NCBI GenBank assembly: GCA_000416085.1
Contig: KE356579.1
Coordinates: 2,086,864-2,092,557 of the forward strand
DNA from: a halophilic archaeon J07HX64
Lineage (GTDB): Archaea; Halobacteriota; Halobacteria; Halobacteriales; Haloarculaceae
Reading direction: 5' to 3'
Length of the DNA stretch: 5,694 nt
The notes beneath the pieces were generated by a model, which saw nothing but the letters and a program-made list of their open reading frames with translations, searched no databases and was not told where the DNA came from. Within the stretch, counting starts at the first letter, position 1. Every line of letters begins with the position of its first letter. A program made the translations under genes and the position numbers. Below, piece by piece: positions 1 to 5,505 of this stretch.

Positions 1-2119
1 AGGGCCGGTCCTCGTCGTCGTAGGTCACGATTTCCGGGACGTGCTTCTCGACTTCCTCGGCAATGAGTCCGACATCTTCTGACCCTGTCTCCTCGTACTC
101 GAAGCTGCGCAACTCGAGATCCAGCACGCCATCGCTCGTCGAGTGTGGCTGGATGTTGGTCTTGTGGCGCGCGCTCGAGCTCTCCGCAGCAAGCTCGTCA
201 TTCGAGTTGATCACAACGTTGGTGCCCGTGTCGCTCTGAATACCCCCATCAAACACCAGATTATCATAAATAGTGGTGGTTCCAAACTCGTCCACCCCCA
301 GCATGGGGAATACGCCGACCCCAGGCGCGAAATACTCTATTTCGAATTCCTCACTCAAATCCGAGTTGTTAAATCTCCTGAGAGAAATACCGGAACTGGT
401 GAAATCAAATGTTGAACCGGTCTCGACGGAACCCTCGCTGACGACGTTCCCCTGGAACCTCGCCTCGTCATCGAACTGAGACGTGATTTCGGTGCTCGTG
501 GAATCCCCGACAACGAACGCGCCGTCGTCGCTCGCGGTGGCGTTTCGACCCATCGCGGTGCTGTAGTTGCCGCTGGCCGTGTTGCTCCGCCCGCCGGGAA
601 CCGTCGCGTACTCGGCGTTCGCTGTCCCGTCGTCGCTGCCGGCCTGGTTGTTGCTGCCGCCGCCGATGCTGCCGTAGGCGTCGTACACCGCGTTCTGGGT
701 GGCGTCGTTGGGCGGGTTCTCCGGTGCGCCTCCGGCGATAGTCCCGTAGTCACCGGTGACCAGATTGTTGTTTCCACCGGCGACAGTCGCGTAATTCGCA
801 TCTGCGATGTTCGTTGCCCCGCCGCCGACCGCCGACCCGTTTGTCCTCGCTTCGTTGTTTGTGCCGCCGGCGACGACGGTGTTGCTGGCGAGTGTCTTGT
901 TCATAACGCCGCCACCGATTGTTCCATCGCCGTTGCTTACCTCGTTATCCTCGCCGCCACCGATAGTAGCGTTGACGCTGCTGGCCACGTTGTTATTGCC
1001 GCCAGTGACCGTGGCGTAGAGACCGCTGGCGTCGTTGCTTTGGCCGCCGGCGACTGTCGCAGCGGTGCCACTCACGGTGTTCGTGCTGTCACCCGCGTTC
1101 GACCACTCCGCCGGGCCGTTGAAATCGACCTGACCGCCCGATGTTGTCATGTAGCGCCCGGTGTCGACGGTGCCGCTCGAGTCGAGACTGGTCGCGTCGC
1201 CCCAGGCGACACTGAGGGTGTCGCCGTCGCCGATGGTTCCGGGGTTGATGCCGTCGCCACCCAAGAGATCTTGGATGCCGCCACCGCCGCCCGAGGCGTT
1301 GAGTTGGCCGTTGCTGTCGATGCTGAGGTTGGTGCCGGCGATGTCGGTGAGCGTCTGCCCCCCGGCCACCGACCCGCTTATCTGCTCTACGTTCCCACCC
1401 GAGTCGAGGTCAGCGGCCCCGCCGAAGTTGTTGATATCCCCGTTCGAGTCGAGACTGGTCGCGTCGCCCCACGCGACGGTGAGGGTATCGCCGTCGGTGA
1501 TTGTCCCGGGATTGATGCCGTCACCACCCGAGAGACCCTGGATGCCGCCACCGCCGCCACCGCCCGAAGCGTTGAGTTGGCCGTTGCTGTCGATGCTGAG
1601 GTTGGTGCCGGCGACGTCGGTGAGCGTCTGTCCGCCGGCCACCGACCCGCTTATTTGCTCTACGTTCCCACCCGGATTGAGGTCGGCGGCCCCGCTGAAG
1701 TCGTTCACGTTCCCTCCCGCGTCGAGGCCGGCGGCCTGACTGAAGTCGTTGATGTCGCCAGATGAGTCGAGACTGGTCGCGTCGCCCCACGCGACAGTGA
1801 GGGTGTCGCCGTCGGTGATTGTGCCGGGATTGATGCCGTCATCACCAAAGAGATCCTGGATGCCCCCACCGCCGCCACCGCCGCTGCTGAGGTCGAACAC
1901 CTGATTCCATGTGTTCCCGTCGGCGAGATAAACGAGACCGGTATCTGTGTCGAGATACTTTGCACCGTCGGCGGGGTCGTAGTCGTTCGAACCTGGGGAC
2001 CCTTTATCGCGCAGTTCGACATCGACCTCAAGCCGCTCGAAGTTCTCGTTGAGCGGGCCATGCCAGTTTTCTGTACCCTTGTCGGGCGTGTTGTAGCTGT
2101 GGTTCGGTGTATCACTCAT
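1..2119 (-). CDS. Fibre-like surface/tail protein with Gly-linked repeats, YadA-head-like repeats and start of a peptidase S74 chaperone domain (partial, C-terminus off the left edge)
   Basis: The frame is open from ATG 2119 to the window edge: 706 codons, no stop. Residues 1-75 form a compact module (GTENWHGPLNENFERL, then GAKYLDTDTGLVYLADG) that I associate with the N-termini of haloarchaeal structural or secreted proteins; this is from memory. Residues 80-314 hold three Gly-linked modules, each opening GIQ and containing DGINPGT and VAWGDATSLDS. Residues about 343-540 carry ten GG-x-x-N repeats of 14-25 residues (e.g. YATVAGGNNN), as in YadA-type head beta-rolls. Residues 648-706 match the start of peptidase S74 (SSARHKTNI, then SFEYEETGSEDVGLIAEEV and PEIV). 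This domain normally drives trimerisation and cleaves itself off; Ser648 and Lys653 have the spacing of its Ser/Lys pair. No signal peptide is visible. A GGGAG ribosome site lies 6 bases before the ATG. A trimeric fibre, cellular or proviral, is inferred; ligand and location are unknown. Confidence 0.88.
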   Translation of the reverse strand, partial: MSDTPNHSYNTPDKGTENWHGPLNENFERLEVDVELRDKGSPGSNDYDPADGAKYLDTDTGLVYLADGNTWNQVFDLSSGGGGGGGIQDLFGDDGINPGTITDGDTLTVAWGDATSLDSSGDINDFSQAAGLDAGGNVNDFSGAADLNPGGNVEQISGSVAGGQTLTDVAGTNLSIDSNGQLNASGGGGGGGIQGLSGGDGINPGTITDGDTLTVAWGDATSLDSNGDINNFGGAADLDSGGNVEQISGSVAGGQTLTDIAGTNLSIDSNGQLNASGGGGGIQDLLGGDGINPGTIGDGDTLSVAWGDATSLDSSGTVDTGRYMTTSGGQVDFNGPAEWSNAGDSTNTVSGTAATVAGGQSNDASGLYATVTGGNNNVASSVNATIGGGEDNEVSNGDGTIGGGVMNKTLASNTVVAGGTNNEARTNGSAVGGGATNIADANYATVAGGNNNLVTGDYGTIAGGAPENPPNDATQNAVYDAYGSIGGGSNNQAGSDDGTANAEYATVPGGRSNTASGNYSTAMGRNATASDDGAFVVGDSTSTEITSQFDDEARFQGNVVSEGSVETGSTFDFTSSGISLRRFNNSDLSEEFEIEYFAPGVGVFPMLGVDEFGTTTIYDNLVFDGGIQSDTGTNVVINSNDELAAESSSARHKTNIQPHSTSDGVLDLELRSFEYEETGSEDVGLIAEEVEKHVPEIVTYDDEDRP
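500..1093 (-). repeat. YadA-head-like GG-x-x-N repeat array (coding)
   Basis: This stretch encodes residues about 343-540 of the fibre-like protein. A short motif of the form (A/G)-T-(V/I)-x-G-G-(G)-x-x-N recurs ten times (GGQSN, GGNNN, GGEDN, GGVMN, GGTNN, GGATN, GGNNN, GGAPEN, GGSNN, GGRSN), ending in MGRNATASDDGAFVVGD. Spacing is mostly 14-16 residues, with longer insertions near GGAPEN and between GGSNN and GGRSN. In trimeric adhesins and bacterial tail-fibre-domain proteins, such repeats fold as a left-handed beta-roll, one turn per repeat; this fold is inferred here. Unlike the upstream Gly-linked modules, the repeats are divergent at the DNA level, so they are older. Confidence 0.8.
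1178..1861 (-). repeat. Tandem Gly-linked coding repeats (three copies, the last partial)
   Basis: This is an in-frame repeat inside the fibre-like gene. The conserved 33-codon blocks lie at 1763-1861, 1445-1543 and 1178-1276 (residues 87-119, 193-225, 282-314). They are nearly identical in DNA as well as protein, including a shared run encoding VAWGDATSLDS. The first two copies continue into a second conserved block (1544-1696 and 1277-1423), which contains NVEQISGSVAGGQTLTD, LSIDSNGQLNAS and a Gly run of 7 or 5. The third copy diverges after SLDSSG. Unit length is 106 codons for copy 1 and 89 for copy 2. The 17-codon difference is a 15-residue internal duplication (starting NDFSQAAGL / NDFSGAADL) plus two extra Gly. 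High DNA identity suggests recent duplication or gene conversion. Confidence 0.9.
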
Positions 2120-2125
2120 TGCTTG

Positions 2126-2130
2126 CTCCC
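2126..2130 (-). promoter_or_regulatory. Ribosome binding site of the fibre-like gene
   Basis: On the minus strand GGGAG stands 6 bases before ATG 2119, a good spacing for pairing with the 16S rRNA 3' end. It supports this ATG as the start and a leadered transcript. Confidence 0.5.
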
Positions 2131-2173
2131 GGTCGGTGTGACCCGGAGTGGGGTCGGCAGGAGATTGATGTCC

Positions 2174-2191
2174 CCGCCTGTGCCACAGCGG
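2174..2191. other. Imperfect dyad in the leader of the fibre-like gene
   Basis: CCGC-C-TGTG and CACA-GCGG are complementary around a single central base, with one unpaired C. The element sits between the TATA candidates and the start codon. It could be a repressor site or an RNA hairpin in the leader. Chance is possible at this GC content. Confidence 0.25.
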
Positions 2192-2204
2192 GTCTCTCTC
2201 GACC

Positions 2205-2237
2205 TATTTTACACAGTCAAAGCCATCTGTAATTAAA
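2205..2237 (-). promoter_or_regulatory. Candidate archaeal promoter elements of the fibre-like gene
   Basis: Within the intergenic region 2120-2286, the most AT-rich minus-strand elements are TTTAATTA (2230-2237) and GTAAAATA (2205-2212). Either could act as a TATA box. They would place transcription starts roughly 65-90 bases (first) or 40-60 bases (second) upstream of the ATG, which fits the visible ribosome site. No clear BRE can be chosen between them. Confidence 0.4.
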
Positions 2238-2286
2238 CTATTGTCTAACAGAGTACGGTTGTGCAGGGCAGGGGGCAGGTCGCAGT

Positions 2287-2865
2287 TCACCCGGGTCGCC
2301 ACCGGCCGCCGATCTCGTCGCGCGGGTAGTCCTGGTAGGTGCCGTTGAGGAAACTGGTGACCCGGCCGTTCTCCTCGCTGAGTGTCACCGCCCAGAGCAC
2401 CTCCTCGCGGGTCGAGGCCTCCAGCGCGCTCATGTGTTTCGTCCCCATCCAGTCGCTGTACTCGACGTCGCCGACATCACCCTCCGGGACGCTGTCCGGA
2501 CTGCGGATCCGGACCATCTGTTTCTGGATGGTGCCGTCGGCGGCGACGATGACCGCCCCGTCGCAGTTGAACGCCACGTTGCGTGCGGCGCTGATGAACT
2601 CCTCGACCGACTCCGAGACGATGCGACACCGGTCGACCGGCCACCTGTTGCCCCCCAACGGGTCGGTGTAGGAACCCAGGTCGACATCCGCGACCACCAC
2701 GAAGTACAGACTCGGCCCGGTGACGTACTGCTCCTCCCACCGGTCGAACTCCAGACTCAGTGTCTCGGCCGTGTACCTGAGCAGATCCATCAACTCCTGA
2801 CTGGTCTCGTACCGTGCCCGGGACGGGTCTGGGTCGATCGTCGCTGTCACGAAAACATGAAACAT
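2287..2865 (-). CDS. dacZ: DisA_N / DacZ-type diadenylate cyclase
   Basis: This is a probable cytoplasmic enzyme making cyclic di-AMP from two ATP; in archaea that second messenger is linked to osmotic homeostasis. Counting residues from the TTG at 2886, the protein has LYFVVVADVD at 60-69, CDGAVIVAADGTIQ at 108-121 (the DGA motif), a GTKHMSALEAS segment at 148-158 where the family has its RHR-type motif, and AVTLSEENGRVTSF at 166-179. These are DisA_N hallmarks in the right order, with no other domain attached. The Lys and Met in GTKHM differ from bacterial RHR, so activity should not be assumed. The start is uncertain: TTG 2886, ATG 2877, ATG 2865 and GTG 2850 are all in frame, and the first three lie in an inverted repeat. 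GTG 2850 (beginning MTATIDPDP) with CATATG about 26 bases upstream as TATA box would give a leaderless transcript. ATG 2865 is listed as a compromise. Confidence 0.85.
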   Translation of the reverse strand: MFHVFVTATIDPDPSRARYETSQELMDLLRYTAETLSLEFDRWEEQYVTGPSLYFVVVADVDLGSYTDPLGGNRWPVDRCRIVSESVEEFISAARNVAFNCDGAVIVAADGTIQKQMVRIRSPDSVPEGDVGDVEYSDWMGTKHMSALEASTREEVLWAVTLSEENGRVTSFLNGTYQDYPRDEIGGRWRPG

Positions 2866-2885
2866 ATACGCGTGCATATGTTTCA
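2858..2885. promoter_or_regulatory. Perfect 10-bp inverted repeat at the dacZ start (possible operator/promoter)
   Basis: TGAAACATAT (2858-2867) and ATATGTTTCA (2876-2885) are exact reverse complements separated by 8 bases that contain ACGCGT. This is the most AT-rich spot in a GC-rich stretch and contains TATA-like CATATG and TATATG on both strands. It overlaps the possible dacZ start codons. A dimeric repressor site over the core promoter is the simplest reading; in that case translation starts downstream, at GTG 2850 or later. Confidence 0.5.
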
Positions 2886-3006
2886 ACCTGTCGGTTTGGG
2901 CTGTGACAGGGCCGGACAGGGGGTCACAACCACCGCAAGGCGGTCCCTGCTCGTCACACCAACCACAGTCGGCAGACAGATCTGTCGGTTCAGAGTTACT
3001 CTCCGG

Positions 3007-3348
3007 GTGTTTTACACTGGATACGAAACAGGGACGCTAGATTGCCCACGGGAGGAAACCGCCGACAGGGTCGAACCGCCGGCCGAGACGGACGAGACAG
3101 AGCGGCTACCGGTGTCGGTGCGCGGGGTGTGGGTGTTCGGCGACCCGGCGCCCGGATTCGACCCCGTCGGGCGTCTTGAGGTGCATCCCACGAAGAACAT
3201 ACTGCTTACCGGTAGTTCAGGTCGGGAGGGGGAGTTCACAGAGACCCACGGTGTACGCGGTATCGGCCGGACAGTCCGGGTCAGGTGGGTTGACCGGTAT
3301 CCGTCCGTGTGGGGTCGGGCGGCTACGCCGTATCCGAGTGGTGTCTGA
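3007..3348 (+). CDS. Weak coding candidate, unknown protein (possibly decayed)
   Basis: Positions 2886-3308 hold no recognised gene. The best candidate frame opens at GTG 3007 and stops at 3346-3348 (113 codons). Its middle (about 3058-3195) has a G/C-rich third position and an acidic composition, e.g. VEPPAETDETERL and VRGVWVFGDPAPGFDPVG, which fit a haloarchaeal protein. Against it: no convincing ribosome site or start, weaker codon bias after 3195, a 40-base overlap with the next gene, and an antisense frame that shares the same wobble positions and so could look equally biased. GTG 3112 is another possible start. No family is recognised; it may be a remnant. Confidence 0.25.
   Translation: MFYTGYETGTLDCPREETADRVEPPAETDETERLPVSVRGVWVFGDPAPGFDPVGRLEVHPTKNILLTGSSGREGEFTETHGVRGIGRTVRVRWVDRYPSVWGRAATPYPSGV
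3008..3019 (-). promoter_or_regulatory. TATA-like element resembling the one upstream of the fibre-like gene
   Basis: The minus strand reads CAGTGTAAAACA here and CTGTGTAAAATA at 2205-2216, with 10 of 12 bases the same. Both lie upstream of a minus-strand gene. As a promoter it would give dacZ a leader of about 100-130 bases. The core GTGTTTTACAC (3007-3017) is itself palindromic, so the element could serve either direction. Confidence 0.22.
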
Positions 3349-3677
3349 CCGTGCACCTGTTCGAGGGCGACGAACCGGTCCACCTGGAGGCCTGCAACGC
3401 GAGTTTCGAGGACAGTGTCACACAGCGTCTGGACGGTGCGCTCGTCCGGGATAGCTACGAGGGCCTGCCCGACCCGCGGGGGTGTGTCTGTGTCTGGAGT
3501 CAGCGCTCTAAGGAGGTGTTCGGAACACTTCGAACCGGCGAGTACGTGTTCCCGACGCTGCCGGAGACGCTCGGGGTGCTCGGTCCCGATGAGGTAGCGG
3601 CCCGCGAGGTTGCAGCCGCTGTCGAGCAGCTTCACGACCGACGGCAGGGCACGACCGTCCGCGGCAACGTGGCCTGA
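3309..3677 (+). CDS. Hypothetical protein upstream of purA
   Basis: This is a 122-residue protein that I do not recognise. Codon third positions are overwhelmingly G/C, and the composition is acidic (runs such as LFEGDEPVHLEA and LGPDEVAAREVAAAVEQLHD), which supports real coding. The N-terminal half looks beta-rich (WCLTVHLF; GCVCVWSQR) with three Cys (32, 60, 62) besides Cys12. The C-terminus (about residues 93-112) looks helical. There is no signal peptide or membrane segment, so it is probably cytoplasmic. The start is the first in-frame candidate (GTG) after a stop at 3291-3293; no good ribosome site or TATA box precedes it, so a later GTG (3351) is possible. It lies 55 bases before purA on the same strand, but purA appears to have its own promoter. 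Confidence 0.65.
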   Translation: MGSGGYAVSEWCLTVHLFEGDEPVHLEACNASFEDSVTQRLDGALVRDSYEGLPDPRGCVCVWSQRSKEVFGTLRTGEYVFPTLPETLGVLGPDEVAAREVAAAVEQLHDRRQGTTVRGNVA

Positions 3678-3695
3678 CACCCCCTGTAGGAGGAC

Positions 3696-3709
3696 CGAAA
3701 TCTGTTTAC
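3696..3709 (+). promoter_or_regulatory. Promoter of purA (leaderless type)
   Basis: CGAAA (3696-3700, BRE-like) is followed by TTTA (3705-3708), centred about 26 bases before the purA ATG. That is the expected distance when transcription starts at or next to the start codon. A GGGAGG at 3716-3721 is 11 bases before the ATG. It would matter only on a longer transcript, for example read-through from the gene at 3309. Confidence 0.5.
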
Positions 3710-3732
3710 CGCGGTGGGAGGAAATCAATCTG

Positions 3733-5088
3733 ATGACCGTCACAATCGTCGGTGCACAGCTGGGAGACGAGGGAAAAGGCGGTATCGTCGACGTGTTCGG
3801 TGAACCGGCCGATGTCGTCGCCCGCTACCAGGGCGGGGACAACGCGGGACACACCGTCGTCCACAGCGGCGAGAAGTACAAGCTCTCCCTGGTGCCGAGC
3901 GGCGCGGTTCGCGGCAAGGTGGGTGTGCTCGGCGGTGGGTGTGTGGTGAACCCCCGGACGCTGTTCGACGAACTCGACAGACTCCGCGAGCAGGGGCTCG
4001 ACCCCGACATCCGTGTCGCGCGACGGGCACACATCGTGTTTCCGTACCACCGTGCACTCGACGGGATCGAGGAGGATGTAAAGAGCGACGACGATCAAGA
4101 GGTCGGCACCACCGGCCGGGGTATCGGGCCGGCGTACGAGGACAAGGCCGGTCGCCGGGGCGTTCGTGCCGCCGACCTGACCGACCCCGACACACTCCGG
4201 GAGCGCCTGGAGTACGTTGTCCCACAGAAGCGGGCGCTCGCGGAGAGAGTCTTCGGGGCCGAGGCTGGTGAGCGGTTCGACCTCGAGGCGCTGTACGAGG
4301 AGTACCGCGGGTACGGCGAGCGCCTGGACGAGGAGGGGATGCTCGTCGAGGCCGGTGCCTTTCTCGACGGTCGTATCGAGGCCGGCGACGCACTGCTGCT
4401 GGAGGGGGCACAGGGGACAGTGCTGGATATCGACCACGGAAACTACCCCTACGTGACCTCCTCGAACCCGACAGCCGGGGGTGCCGCGACCGGAACGGGT
4501 CTCGCGCCGGGTGTGGTCGGCGAGGAGGTGGTCGGGGTTGTAAAGGCGTATCTCTCACGTGTCGGGAGCGGTCCGATGCCGACCGAACTCGGCGGTGTAC
4601 CCGGCGACACACCAAGCTACACCGAGGGCCAGGGGGAGGCGGAGGCGCTCGCGACACGCATTCGGGAGGCCGGCGGCGAGTACGGAACTGTCACCGGGCG
4701 GCCTCGCCGGGTCGGCTGGCTCGACCTGCCGATGGTGCGCTACGCCGCCCGCACCAGCGGGTTCACCGGACTCGCGGTCAACCACGTCGACACGCTCGCC
4801 GGGTTCGACGAGGTGCGGGTCGCCGAGGCCTACCGTCTCGACGGCGAGCGCCTCGAACGACTGCCGGCGACGGTCCGGGAGTGGGGTGCCTGTGACCCCA
4901 TCTACCGTAGGTTCGAGGGCTGGCCCGAGACCGACTGGACCGCCGTCACCGAGGCGGGGTACGACGCGCTCCCGGCAAACGCACGGGCGTATCTCGAGTA
5001 CGTCTGCGAGGAGACCGGTGTCGACATGTACGCGGTCGGTGTCGGTCCAGGGCGCGAGGAGACGATCGTGCTCGAACACCCGCTGTGA
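3733..5088 (+). CDS. purA: Adenylosuccinate synthetase
   Basis: The enzyme joins IMP and aspartate using GTP to give adenylosuccinate, the first committed step to AMP, in the cytoplasm. The protein is 451 residues, full length for the bacterial/haloarchaeal form. Visible motifs: GAQLGDEGKGG (7-17) with the P-loop and catalytic Asp12; GGDNAGHT (34-41) with catalytic His40; GTTGRGIGPAYEDKAGRRGVR (125-145) for IMP binding; LEGAQGTVLDIDHG (223-236) and YPYVTSSNPTAGG (238-250); YGTVTGRPRRVGWLD (317-331), the substrate loop; NHVD (350-353) at the guanine-recognition (T/N)KxD position; and GVGPGREETI near the C-terminus. ATG 3733 is chosen because homology begins exactly there; the open frame upstream to 3610 translates to non-homologous sequence. 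The His in NHVD in place of Lys fits my memory of haloarchaeal homologues. Nothing suggests damage. Confidence 0.97.
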   Translation: MTVTIVGAQLGDEGKGGIVDVFGEPADVVARYQGGDNAGHTVVHSGEKYKLSLVPSGAVRGKVGVLGGGCVVNPRTLFDELDRLREQGLDPDIRVARRAHIVFPYHRALDGIEEDVKSDDDQEVGTTGRGIGPAYEDKAGRRGVRAADLTDPDTLRERLEYVVPQKRALAERVFGAEAGERFDLEALYEEYRGYGERLDEEGMLVEAGAFLDGRIEAGDALLLEGAQGTVLDIDHGNYPYVTSSNPTAGGAATGTGLAPGVVGEEVVGVVKAYLSRVGSGPMPTELGGVPGDTPSYTEGQGEAEALATRIREAGGEYGTVTGRPRRVGWLDLPMVRYAARTSGFTGLAVNHVDTLAGFDEVRVAEAYRLDGERLERLPATVREWGACDPIYRRFEGWPETDWTAVTEAGYDALPANARAYLEYVCEETGVDMYAVGVGPGREETIVLEHPL

Positions 5089-5117
5089 GACAGACTGCCG
5101 GTCGGACGGTCAACAGG

Positions 5118-5138
5118 AATTTATTCCCGGCCCGGGAA
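5118..5138 (+). promoter_or_regulatory. Leaderless promoter with overlapping dyad, upstream of the secreted remnant
   Basis: TTTATT (5120-5125) is centred about 26 bases before ATG 5149, the same geometry as at purA. Overlapping its 3' end is a perfect dyad: TTCCCGG (5124-5130), C, CCGGGAA (5132-5138). This could be a repressor site between the TATA box and the transcription start, or alternatively a hairpin ending the purA transcript 36 bases after its stop. Confidence 0.5.
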
Positions 5139-5148
5139 GCAAAGCGAG

Positions 5149-5440
5149 ATGCTACACAGAGCGGTTGCGGTCGCGCTGTTTGGCTGTGTCGTTGCTCTCG
5201 CCTGTCTGTCGGGTGCCGTGGCCGCCGCCGCGGGCGCTCTCGACGTGGCAAACGACTCACAGCTACAGGACCCGGCAACCGTCGCGGTCGACGACCGACT
5301 GACCGGGAGAGGGGACCGTCGCGGTGCTGGTCCGGTTCGTACCGGCGACGGTCTTTTCCGGGATATCGACGGTGACAGGGTGTTCAGCATCTTCGACTTC
5401 AAGCGCTGTTTGACGAACTCTGACTCACAACCCGGGAGTT
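5149..5440 (+). pseudogene. Remnant of a secreted dockerin-type protein (signal peptide plus dockerin-like motif)
   Basis: ATG 5149 opens a typical signal peptide: Arg4, a hydrophobic core through about residue 20, then SGAVAAAAGA as the cleavage region. After about 25 mature residues (ending VAVDDRLTGR) the frame yields RGDRRGAGP, whereas a one-base shift at the GGGG run 5311-5314 gives GTVAVLVRFVPATVF, a more protein-like continuation. The original frame then resumes a recognisable tail, TGDGLFRDIDGDRVFSIFD (65-83). This is a dockerin/EF-hand-like calcium loop with Asp at 1, 3, 5 and 12, but Arg for the usual Gly at 6 and KRCL where haloarchaeal dockerins tend to have QALF. The second dockerin repeat is absent. 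The frame has no stop before the window edge and runs antisense into the minus-strand gene, so the true end is unknown. The best reading is internal deletion plus frameshift of a larger exported protein; a live small secreted protein is possible. Confidence 0.5.
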
Positions 5441-5505
5441 TGCTCGCTTCCTCCGCCGTTGCGGCGAGCGTGCGTGGAGCGCAGTTGGGAGGGCGAACGC
5501 GGATT

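Noticed and set aside
355..801. Minus-strand open frame of 148 codons inside the fibre-like gene
   Set aside because: It is Thr/Arg/Pro-rich, out of frame with the continuous 706-codon frame, and created by the repeats.
1040..1765. Plus-strand open frame of 241 codons opposite the Gly-linked repeats
   Set aside because: It is the antisense shadow of the repeats; its own repeats mirror them and it has no start signals.
2932..2944. Hairpin ACCGC-AAG-GCGGT as terminator or small RNA
   Set aside because: The stem is only five pairs with no T-run, and no gene ends there; such stems are common at this GC content.
2886..3308. tRNA gene in the gene-poor stretch (TTCGA-like bits at 3068 and 3157)
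   Set aside because: No acceptor stem or anticodon arm can be folded around them.
2434..3348. Plus-strand open frame of 304 codons opposite dacZ
   Set aside because: The first part is antisense to the well-supported cyclase. Only the section after 3007 is kept, as a weak candidate.
3610..3732. N-terminal extension of PurA from the upstream in-frame start
   Set aside because: These 41 codons overlap the upstream gene and show no PurA homology; the family starts at MTVTIVGAQLGDEGKG.
3012..3743. Minus-strand open frame of 243 codons upstream of purA
   Set aside because: It is Ser/Thr/Arg/Pro-rich, lies antisense to the gene at 3309, and shows no motif; GC-rich DNA often gives such frames.
3740..4657. 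Minus-strand open frame of 305 codons opposite purA
   Set aside because: Its extreme Arg/Pro content is typical of a shadow of a GC-rich gene, and purA is certain.
2287..5088. dacZ and purA as a joint c-di-AMP/purine operon
   Set aside because: They are on opposite strands, about 870 bases apart, with separate promoter candidates.
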